From NCBI GenBank assembly GCA_003013855.2, contig PVNU02000998.1, forward strand, positions 62,001 to 126,000: DNA of 64,000 nt, written 5' to 3'. The notes beneath the pieces are model-generated. The model saw only the letters and a list, made by a program, of their open reading frames with translations, searched no databases and was not told the origin of the DNA. This DNA is from Liriodendron chinense. Lineage: Eukaryota > Streptophyta > Magnoliopsida > Magnoliales > Magnoliaceae. A program made the position numbers and the translations under genes. This document shows, one piece after another, positions 56,222 through 64,000 of the stretch (position 1 is its first letter; each line of letters begins with the position of its first letter).

Positions 56222-56689
56222 GGTACTAATCGGTGCCGTGGACCCCACCATGATTTATGTATTTTATCCACTCCATCCACCCACTTTACCATGGGCCAAA
56301 AAATGATACAAATATAAATCTCATGAAGTGGACCACATCATAAGAAACAGTACTAATTAAACACCCACCATAAAAAATAAAAATAAAAAACTTTCTAAGG
56401 CCCATTGTAAGGTTTATTTGCCATCCAACCTCTTGATTATGTAACACATATCTGAATGAAGGGAAACCACAAATATCAGCTTGATCCAAAACTTTATGGT
56501 CACCAAGAAGTTTTTAATGGTGGGTGTTCAATCACCATTGTTTCTTATGGAGTGGTCCACTTGACATTTGGATCTACCTCGTTTGTGGGTTCATGCCCTA
56601 AAATGAGCTGGAAAATGGATGGACGTCATGAATAAAACACATACATCATGGTAGGGGCTCACAGAGCTTTTCCAAAACTAACCAGTACC
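56222..56689. mobile_element. Fold-back MITE, family 'ACCATGAT(G/T)TATGT', copy 1
   Basis: The left arm (GTGGACCCCACCATGATTTA...TTTTATCCACTCCATCCA) pairs with the reversed right arm (GTGAGCCCCTACCATGATGTA...TTTTATTCATGACGTCCA). Pairing continues through AGTGGACCACATCATAAGAA and ACACCCACCATAAAAA. The outermost pair is GGTACT/AGTACC. No clear target duplication. The same family recurs at 58023-58475. Confidence 0.75.
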
Positions 56690-58022
56690 GACTTGGGTGT
56701 TGGAGGGGTCATTACAATCCGAATTTGGATTTTGAAAACACATTATGGTGGGGCCTACATAGCTTCCGGTTTTCATAGGTGGAAAAATGCTTCTCTTACA
56801 GGCTTGAAAGCGGAGTTTTCGGTTCTGCTTTATGTCTCTCTCAAGGATAAAGTACAAATTTCACCTTTTATCCATATGGTCAAAGAAATGTTTTCGGGTA
56901 AAAATCACATTAAACTATTGCTTTCCAGTTTAAAGTGTCGTGAAAAATTGAAGCTTACATTTGATAACAATGAACGCTCCAATTCTCTGAAAGCACTGTA
57001 ACTTGCAGCGATCCTAGTTGCATTGGGTAATTTGGACAATTCATTTGTCAATCCTAATTATCCATGCACCAAAACACATTTCATGCTTGTCCTTCCCATA
57101 CTCGCATTGGTCAAATGATCGAATTCATCCTTAATTTGGCCTTTATCTTTTGTAGCCATATTTTTCCATTGCGTTCGAATGGTTAGGATTGTTAAATAAT
57201 AGCAATTTGCAATCCACAGCAAGTCCTTTGCAATCTACAACATGTCCCTTATCTAGTATAATATTATCTCACAAATTTTGGGCCCAATTGGATCCCTATG
57301 GATACCTTAAATCTGGACCATTCAGAAGGGTGTCAGTGTTAACCACTGCACTGGATAGCAAACATGGCCCATGTTGCATAAATCAGATAAATGGGTTACA
57401 AATATTGGATTGACCCCGTATTTGTAAAATGCATTCTCTCTCAAGTACACTATCATCACACAAAATTTGGGCCCTACAAATACAATCAAAGTAAAAGAGA
57501 AGAATGTAAAAACACATACATAGAAGTGGGCTTCCATGGGGTCCAATAGTGGATTTCATTCCTATGCTTCCTCAAACGAATTTCATTTCCATATATCTTC
57601 AAAGGGATAGCCTACTTGAATGTGGTTTGGGCCACCCAAACACCACCATAATCTCAGGATGGAGTCCATTTTAACATACAAAAAAGAAAAGAAAGGAAGA
57701 AACAAAGGGATAGATCTAACCACCTTGTGGTTTAGATAACTTGGATCTCCTCTCTAATGGTGGCCCACCCCCCTCTCTCTCTTCTCCCTTCTCTTTTCTT
57801 TTCTTGCTGGAAATAGCTAACCACCTTGGTTAGCCCTATTTTGTATAGAGAATTGACCATAGGTTAAGGGAGAGAGGTTAGCTTACTTAGGTTAACTAGT
57901 TAGTAGGGTATGATGACATTGCATGGACCATTGCTTATGCATGGGAGGATGATGTGTCACAAGGAGAATGGATGGTACCTTTGTGACCGTGGCGACGTAA
58001 CACTCGTTATGGGGAACGGTTT
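56690..58022. other. Intergenic stretch
   Basis: Short frames only (e.g. 56648-57001, + strand) with no recognisable domain. A CT-rich tract lies at 57760-57805. I see no gene. Confidence 0.5.
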
Positions 58023-58475
58023 GGGTGGATCCCTAACTGTGGGGCTCACTATGATGTATTTTCTTTACATCCACACAATCCATCCATTTTGACAGCTTAT
58101 TTTAGGGCATGACTCCAAAAATGAAGCAAATTCAAAAGTTAGGAGATCATACCACGAGAAACAGTCTTGATTGAATCCTCACCATTAAAAACTTCGCGGG
58201 GGCCACCGGAATGTTTATTTTCCATCCAACCTGTTGATAAGGTCATAAAGACTTGGATGAAGAGATCACACAAAGATCTAGTTGATCCAAAGATTTTGGG
58301 TTCGACCAGAAGTTTTTGATGTTGAATTACCACTGTTTCCTATATCATGGTCCATCTGAGATTTGGATCTGCTTCATTTTTGGTATAATGCTCTAAAATG
58401 ATTTTTTAAAACAGATGCATGGCCTGGATATAAGGAACGTACATCATGGTGGACCCCACATTCAAGGATCCACCC
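58023..58475. mobile_element. Fold-back MITE, same family, copy 2
   Basis: Terminal arms GGGTGGATCCCTAACTGTGG... and, reversed, GGGTGGATCCTTGAATGTGG... pair over at least 38 bp. Pairing continues inside (CCAAAAATGAAGCA in both arms). The sequence between the arms matches copy 1 at 56222-56689 (ACTTC..GGGCCACC..AATGTTTATTTTCCATCCAACC). Confidence 0.78.
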
Positions 58476-58499
58476 ACCTTGGTTAGAGCTGTACACGAA

Positions 58500-58662
58500 C
58501 CGAGCTAGCTCGAAAAGCTCGCTCGGCTCGGCTCGAAAAAGCTCGGTTCGGCTCGATTCGGAGGATCGTTCAAGCCAAGCCAAGCTAAATATCTGGGCTC
58601 GTTGGAAATTCGAGCCAAGCCTGAGCTCGAAATCAAGCTCAGCTCGGCTCGTAGAGGCTTGG
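58500..58662. repeat. hAT subterminal GCTCGGCTCG repeats
   Basis: More than ten copies of GGCTCG or its complement CGAGCC occur in about 160 bp, next to the terminus. They are presumed transposase-binding sites. Confidence 0.7.
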
Positions 58663-58959
58663 TATATTTTTAAGTTAAAAATATTAATATTAATATATAT
58701 ATAATATAATTTTTAACTTAAATGCCCGCTTGCCCTATCCCCCTTTACTTTTCTTTTCTTCCAGCGCCCACTCGCCCGCCCCTAACCCTAAAAGGCTAAA
58801 AGACAAAACCCACTCGCCTGCCCCTCCCTGCAGCCCCGGCTTGACCAGTGGCAGCGAGCGACCCCCTCCGACCGTCCGCATCATCTCCTCCCTCTCCGGC
58901 CCTCCATCATTTGAGTCATCTCATCTCTCTCCACTCTCCAGCCAGGTAAGGTATCTAAG

Positions 58960-58960
<1 letters not shown>

Positions 58961-59006
<46 letters not shown>
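58961..59006 (+). repeat. (TC)n microsatellite
   Basis: About 22 uninterrupted TC units, followed by a shorter run at 59034-59047. Confidence 0.95.
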
Positions 59007-59008
<2 letters not shown>

Positions 59009-59067
59009 TAACGCTTGGCCGGAGGAGCCCCCCCTCTCTCTCTCTCAGCTAACGCTTGGCCGGAGCG

Positions 59068-59268
59068 CCCCCTGTCCGTTCAGCAGCCGAACGCCCAAAC
59101 CCTAATGTTGTTTAACCGGACCCCCCCTGTCCGTCCAAAAGCTGACCCCGCCTGCCCAAACCCTATCCCTGCCTAACCGTCGGACCCCCCCTGTCCGTCC
59201 AGTAGTCGACCGCCCAAACCCTGTTTGACCTAACCCCCCCGGCCGTCCGGCAGCCGACCGCCCGAACC
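59068..59268 (+). repeat. Four degenerate copies of a CCCCTGTCCGTCCAGCAGCC unit
   Basis: Copies start near 59068, 59121, 59184 and 59233. Each contains TGTCCGTCC (or a variant), then a (C/G)A(C/A)CGCCCAAACCCT end. The AAACCCT tails look like telobox motifs. Confidence 0.65.
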
Positions 59269-60235
59269 TTGGCGAACCGGATCCCTCCCAAACGGATTCA
59301 AAACCGACAGCCCCAACATTTGAATGATTTGAATTAGTTAATTTTAACTTTTAATTGTTAATTTTAGGATAGTTGTTTAATTAGTTAATTATTATTGTTG
59401 ATTTAATTGTTTAGTGAGTTAATTGTTAATTGTTGTAACTTGTAAGTTTACCTTCCACATTGTAAGTTTATCTTCCACATTGTTGATTGTTTAATTAGTT
59501 ATTTGTTAATATTTATTTGTTTAAGAAGTTAATTAATTAATTGTTATTTGTTGTAAGTTAGTTGTTTTATTAGTTAAATTAAATTTGACATAATTGTTTA
59601 ATGAGTTGATACCTAATTGTTGTAAGTTAGTTGTTTCTTTAGTTAATTGATTGTTCATTTTTTTTAGTTAACTGTTTTACTTTACTATTTAAGTTAGTTG
59701 TTTGAATGTTTAAATTGTCAATTGTAGATAATCAATTGCCCATTTGAGCATTCCTATGTGGCCAGCATAGATCAATATGTCTTTGGTACATAATAATCCT
59801 CAAATTGTCCCATTTTGGACAAGTCAGGATCGGTTAGATTGTAATGTTTTCGTTTTACTGATTTAAATCATTACGTCGGTTCCGTGTGGTATCTCCCCTT
59901 TTCTTTCTAGATGTATTTCTTTTATTTGTGTTCTATTGTCATTTATCCTCATTTTTCGAGGGTGCTAGACAATGGAAAACAAATGGAGAACAATATATTC
60001 TGGAGAGATAAGGGGAGATGCTGCCGGAATTTCGACTTAGGCATTTAAATCAATAAACAAAAGCATTACAATTTATCTGATCTTGAATGGGTAATTGATT
60101 TACGTAGAGAAGAGTCATAGTTTCGCAACTTATAACTCAAATCGCAGCAGGTTAAGTTGCATGTTAGTCATTGGCATTTGGCACTACAGATTTTGATATA
60201 TACCTAAAGATTAGTTTTTATTTTTATATCTATAG

Positions 60236-61159
60236 ATGACTAGTGAGAAAGTCCCAAACACTCTTGGCACTGCCGAAGGATCAGTCACACAGCCACAGCC
60301 ACAACCCACACATCCTCTCATTGTGGACTTAGAGGAAGACGAAAGTTCAGGTATAGGTGCAAGTTCTGCTAAAGGAAAAAAGAGGTCATCAGTGTGGAAT
60401 GACTTTGAAGAAATTATAGTAAATGGTGTGGTAAAGGTTAGATGTATGCACTGCAAGACTCTGTTCACTAAGAATCATTAAGGGGCAACTTTTCATTTAA
60501 TCAAGCATAGGCAAATCTGTTTAAAGAGAACAAAATCTCGAAGTCCAAGCTAGCAATTACTTTCATTTGACAAGTTTGAATCAAATGATACCGAAGGTGT
60601 AATTTTTATTCATAAGTTTGACAAACAGAAGTTGAAAGAGTGGTTAGCTAGATTAGTGATAGTTGAGGAAAAGTCATTCAAAATAATTGAGAGCAAAAGT
60701 TTTATAGGATATAGCAAATTTCTTAACCCTTAGGTTGAGAAGGTCTCGTGCGTCACTGTCAAGAGAGAGTGCATGAAGATGTATGAGAATGAAAAGAATA
60801 AGATGAAAATGGTTTTAGCATCGGTCAACAGAATCAGTTTAACTTTCGATTTGTGGACGATGACCAGTCAAAGAAAGGGATACATTTCACTAACTGCACA
60901 CTATGTTGATCATGATTGGAAACTCTGCAAGTCAATTCTGAACTTCTGCCACCTTCCTCCTCCTCATACTGGGTTAGTTATTTCAAATTGCATCTATAGA
61001 TGTCTACGAGAATGGGGTATTGAAAGTAAAATTTCTTCAATAACATTGGATAATACCTCTACAAACGGTAGTGTTGTTTTGCGCTTACGCAACCACTTCA
61101 AGGCAACTGAGAATTTGTTTTTCGAGGAAAAAATATTACAAGTAAGATGTTGTGCTCAC
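60236..61159 (+). pseudogene. BED-type hAT transposase (RICESLEEPER/DAYSLEEPER-like), truncated
   Basis: The transposase binds hAT ends and catalyses cut-and-paste transposition. It starts MTSEKVPNTLGTAEG with an acidic leader, then a BED zinc finger: SVWNDFEEIIVNGVVKVRCM, HCKTLFTKNH, then (after a TAA at 60479-60481) GATFHLIKHRQIC. C-x2-C and H-x3-H ligands are visible. Further stops occur after SPS and NP. From 60773 the frame is open with LTFDLWTMTSQRKGYISLTA, HYVDHDWKLCKSILNFCHLP and GIESKISSITLDNTSTNGSV, the conserved catalytic region up to the RCCAHC motif. There the Athila LTR interrupts at 61160. The C-terminal dimerisation domain is missing. Three stops plus the insertion make it non-functional. 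Confidence 0.88.
61155..61159 (+). repeat. Probable left target duplication CTCAC of element D
   Basis: The five bases before the LTR, within the hAT codons for A-H. The right copy lies outside the window. Confidence 0.4.
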
Positions 61160-62129
61160 TGTTCGCTTCCCCAAGTGTAGAGTTGCGATGTAGTAATAAA
61201 CTCGGTAAGACCGAGGTCGATCCACAGGGACTTATGTAGGATTTCACAAACACATCCAAAAGCGTCTATTGAAAGCTAATAATCAGATTTTGAATAGAAT
61301 TGATGTGAATAATAGTTTTAAACTAATTTGAATGTAGACAATTATAAAAAGGCACTAGGGGTTCAAGGATCCACTTGTAGCAATCCTTGATGTTCAATCC
61401 GCTGTGGTTTCTCATTCTCTCAACTAGAGTCGACATTAAGGTCTATCTAGTCGGATGATAGAGCTGTTAAACCAAACAATCTGTAATATGTAAGTGTAAT
61501 GCATAGGATTCACTCAATGTAGGCTGAGCTGAGCATGCTCAATTGTATAGGTCATTCCCCTTTCCAAAAGGTCTAGTTCACAATCATAACCATCCTCAAG
61601 TCCTGTCACAAGACAAGGCTAGATCAGGATTTGAACTTGATTCAAATCTCATGCACAGTCCATACATATTACAGAAAATTAGAAAATTAGAACCTAGGTA
61701 AGAAGTCCCTTCATGAAGATCATAGTACTAGAGCGCACTCCGATTCCTCGGATCATACAGGTCTAGATGGATACAAACCAATTAAGAAGTTAAGTAATTC
61801 TCCCAAACATCCATGAGTCATCATAAGACTAAGAACAACCACTTAAAAACTTGTATAAACTTCAAACCATAGTTCATAATCATAAATTCCATACTTAAAA
61901 CCAACTAGCTACGAATTGAAACATCTTGGATTCACTACAAGCTTCACCTCTTAGCCCTAGCTAAGAGGTTTAGCCGCTCATGATCCAAGGAAACATGAAA
62001 CAACTAAAAAGTTCATAAAAACAGCAAAAACAAACTCCAAGGAGTTGTGGAACTCCAAAATTCACTTCCTCCGCCTCTAAGCTTGCTTCAACCCTTCTTA
62101 GATACCCTAGGAACGATCCCTAGGTGTCC

Positions 62130-62136
62130 TTTTATA
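62130..62136 (-). promoter_or_regulatory. TATA box of LTR D
   Basis: The minus strand reads GACTATAAAAGGACACCTAGG. Confidence 0.75.
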
Positions 62137-62242
62137 GTCTGGAGGCTCCGCAACTTCAGAAGAATCGAGAAACTGCGTAAGAGTTACGCAGTGCGCAGAG
62201 GAAATCGGCGCCAGGAATATAAGCTTTCGAAATTATGCATGG

Positions 62243-62434
62243 CCGACCGGTCTGGACCGGTCGGACTGGGCTGGCCGACCGATCCAGACCGGTCTAGCCT
62301 CTTCTAGACAGCACTAGAGCAACCTATGCCGACCGGTCAAGACCGGTCGTCCATCTTCAGTGAAGGTCCAACACACATAGCTGACCGGTCTAGACCGGTC
62401 AGGCTCTCTTGGCCGACCGGTCAAGACCGGTCGG
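62243..62434. promoter_or_regulatory. Five GACCGGTC dyads in U3 of LTR D
   Basis: The pairs are GACCGGTC-TG-GACCGGTC, GACCGATC-CA-GACCGGTC, GACCGGTC-AA-GACCGGTC, GACCGGTC-TA-GACCGGTC and GACCGGTC-AA-GACCGGTC. All repeat at exactly 10 bp; most have GGCC or TCGG outside. The array starts about 105 bp upstream of the TATA box in element orientation. Confidence 0.9.
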
Positions 62435-62693
62435 TCTCTTTTTCTGCTTGTTTTCTTCCTTTCTTTCTTCTATTTTCTTCTTTCTTTGCTTCTTTCTTTG
62501 CTTCCTTCTTCCTTCGGCCCTCCTTGGGTCTTTATCCAAGGTTCTAATTCAGCTCTTTTCATCATTAATTTGGCGGAGTTCCCTCTCAAACCTGCAATCA
62601 CACAACATGCATTAGAATTGTCTATAAACCATGCAAACCTCGCACAATGAGTGATGAATTGGGGTTAGAATATGCACAATTAAGAGCTCAACA

Positions 62694-63831
62694 CACCCCC
62701 TAACCAGCATTTTGCTAGTCCCGAGCAAAACATGCGTGAAGCTAATCCCATTCTTCAAAACTCAACTCTCTTTCAGAAACCCTTCTTCTATACATCCCAA
62801 GATATACAAGTGTAAGATTCAGAACTATTTGGTGACAAGGGTTGAAGCTGTAATCCCTCAAGACATGATAAGCATTCATATGAAATTCCCGCTGATTGGT
62901 TGATAAATAGAAGAACTTGAACAAATTCAATCTAGTGTGGATAGTGAAAATTCATCTCATGAGTTTCTAGGATTATCTTCTTCATAGATCATCTAGACTA
63001 TAGAACTCGAGGTTCATGGAGCCACATCAAGCCAATGACAGGAATTTGCCTTACCGTCCTTCCGACGACTTTCACACTACGTCCCATTTCCGACTTTGGT
63101 TACGGGTAGACCATCCCCCGGTTGGTAGTAGGTAGCCCTAATCGGAATTTTCCACCGTTTTTCCATCATTCCCAATTTCATCCTTCCTTTTCCTTTTTCT
63201 TTTAATTTAGATAGGATTTTTAGAAATCCATATCCAGCATTGTTTTCCCATGGACAAGGATGGACAAAGTACCCCGACCTGATTTCTCAATACCTTAATT
63301 CAAAGTCTAGTTAATCTATAAATCACATAGTCCCTTCAACCCATGAAAATCGTGTAATGTGGAGTAGGTGTAAAAGTGTTCAGATTTTCTATCAATCACA
63401 AAAATAGGGGAATTCACATATAAAACCATTATGCTATGAGAGATTCCAGACATACAGCCCCATACACTTCATATCTCCTCCTCTTATACTCATATCATCT
63501 GGAATGCATAGAACCGATGTTTTCCAAAGGAGTTTCGAATTTTGAAAAATCGAAAAATTTCCACATAATAATTGCTTGAAATGTTGTAAAACGCTGGATT
63601 CATCCAAGTGATCCTACACCCCCCAACCAAATCTTGCATTGTCCTCAATGTAAAAGATGTGCAATGAGCAAAATATGAGAGCAATTTGAAAAATACAAGG
63701 GAGTGAGGAGTGATAGTACCTGAGAGAGTGAAAATTGGAATTCCTCCTCCTTTTAAAAAACCTAAGCAAAAGTAAACCAAAGCAGCAAAATCCTAATCCT
63801 AACTACTCTATACCTCCGTTAGACTAGGAGA
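62694..63831 (-). other. Polypurine tract and 3' UTR of element D
   Basis: The PPT GTTAGGGGGTG (minus) abuts the LTR. The UTR contains, on the + strand, CCCCCAACCAAATCTTGCATTGTCC near 63618, the inverted Athila 3' segment. No gene. Confidence 0.75.
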
Positions 63832-64000
63832 TCAATCATCCTGATACACAGGATCATTCAAGGGTATGGACATACCTTCTGAAGGAAATTTCTCAAAGAA
63901 CGGCTTTAATCGCTGCCCATTTGCCTTAAAAATGTTGTCGTTCCTCGGGTTCAATAGCTCGACAGTCCCATATGGATAGACAGTTTGCACAATGTAGGGA
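63832..64000 (-). pseudogene. C-terminal end of Athila pol (element D), partial at window edge
   Basis: From the window edge the minus strand reads PYIVQTVYPYGTVELLNPRN, FKANGQRLKPFFEKFPSEG and SIPLNDPVYQDD, then TGA at 63832-63834. It aligns with the pol tail of element G (HGAIEIENPTNCNIFKVNGQ...). No stop interrupts these 55 codons, so it may belong to an intact gene; it is listed as a fragment because the body is outside the window. The tail follows integrase and probably helps position it on chromatin. Confidence 0.75.

Larger units (their letters stand above)
58946..60235 (+). other. Candidate 5'-UTR intron of the hAT transposase gene
   Basis: Donor CAG|GTAAGG at 58946 and acceptor ATATCTATAG ending at 60235, exactly before the ATG at 60236. 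It is 1290 bp: GC-rich at the start, then T-rich. Inferred from splice consensus only. It holds a TC microsatellite and a small tandem array. Confidence 0.5.
58484..61159 (+). mobile_element. hAT transposon, left end and body, cut by Athila element D
   Basis: The left end TAGAGCTGTACACGAACCGAG is a typical hAT terminus. It is followed by dense GCTCGGCTCG-type subterminal repeats (58500-58660), a GC-rich leader, a likely 5'-UTR intron, and a BED/hAT transposase from 60236. The right end lies beyond the Athila insertion at 61160 and outside the window. Confidence 0.75.
61160..62693 (-). repeat. 3' LTR of Athila element D
   Basis: 1534 bp, + strand TGTTCGCTTCCCC to TAAGAGCTCAACA, aligned throughout with LTR C (29093-30611). 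It is followed by CACCCCCTAACCAGC, i.e. a GTTAGGGGGTG polypurine tract on the minus strand. Confidence 0.94.
61160..64000 (-). mobile_element. Athila-type element D, 3' part, minus strand
   Basis: The LTR (61160-62693) is followed to the right by the PPT, 3' UTR and the end of pol, all in minus orientation; the rest lies beyond the window. Its LTR and 3' UTR match those of C (and B), yet it retains pol, so it may be the autonomous relative. It is inserted in a hAT transposase gene. Confidence 0.88.

Noticed and set aside
56648..57001. 117-codon + strand ORF
   Set aside because: Starts inside a fold-back MITE arm, no recognisable domain, no codon-use or promoter support.
59068..59268. CRISPR-like regular repeat with spacers
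   Set aside because: Four degenerate GC-rich tandem copies without constant repeat or unique spacers, in a plant transposon; not a CRISPR array.

Overview
The window reads as nuclear DNA of a flowering plant and is almost entirely a nested pile of transposable elements. No intact host gene, rRNA, tRNA or CRISPR array can be supported. The case for a plant is direct. There are Ty3/gypsy elements of the Tat and Athila lineages, a primer-binding site for plant tRNA-Asp, a Ty1/copia element with the tRNA-iMet primer site, a BED/hAT transposase of the RICESLEEPER/DAYSLEEPER type, and PIF/Harbinger and fold-back MITEs. A magnoliid-like genome is possible from the style of the fold-back MITEs, but that is only an impression.

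Layout. 1-10256: 3' part of a decayed Tat element (A), with + strand RT, RNase H, a second RNase H and integrase, then minus-strand ORFs and a GGCCCA-rich minus-strand promoter-like region. 10257-22337: non-autonomous Athila element B (+ strand), with LTR, tRNA-Asp PBS, gag and protease but no RT or integrase. Its protease is split by a complete gag-only Ty1/copia element at 14011-19858 (5-bp target duplication ATTTC, LTRs of about 1.93 kb). 22338-23007: scrambled LTR and 3'-UTR pieces. 23008-30611: second non-autonomous Athila element C on the minus strand, tail-to-tail with B, with a 2084-bp solo LTR inside its gag (25648-27731, duplication ACTTC). 30612-33457: Tat 3' region, PPT, LTR and PBS-like site, possibly the right end of A. 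33458-43712: Tat element E with gag, protease, RT, two RNases H and integrase, interrupted by an Athila-type solo LTR (37436-38760, duplication AGTAT), then a minus-strand gene with its own TATA box, then a 3' LTR. 43713-49305: intergenic DNA with a non-autonomous hAT element (8-bp duplication), a Harbinger-like MITE (TTA duplication) and an LTR-like stretch. 49306-55575: 5'-truncated, heavily decayed Athila element G. 55576-58475: fold-back MITEs. 58484-61159: hAT element with a broken transposase. 61160-64000: minus-strand Athila element D, inserted in the hAT gene. It carries the end of a pol gene and may be the autonomous relative of B and C.

The most interesting signal is regulatory. Immediately upstream of the TATA box, LTRs of unrelated families carry arrays of GC-rich palindromes. 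In Athila B, C and D and in the Ty1/copia element these are paired GACCGGTC octamers, mostly repeating every 10 bp, with GGCC on the outside, which creates inverted RCCGAC (DRE/CRT-like) cores. The solo LTR in E has hairpin-forming GGGCGCC units in the same place, and the solo LTR in C has GGTGCGT...ACGCACC hairpins. A second theme is that both Tat elements carry minus-strand ORFs between pol and the 3' end, with minus-strand TATA boxes, as if they carry passenger genes with their own promoters.

Boundaries with matching target duplications are firm. Family names rest on motifs recognised by eye, without database searches.
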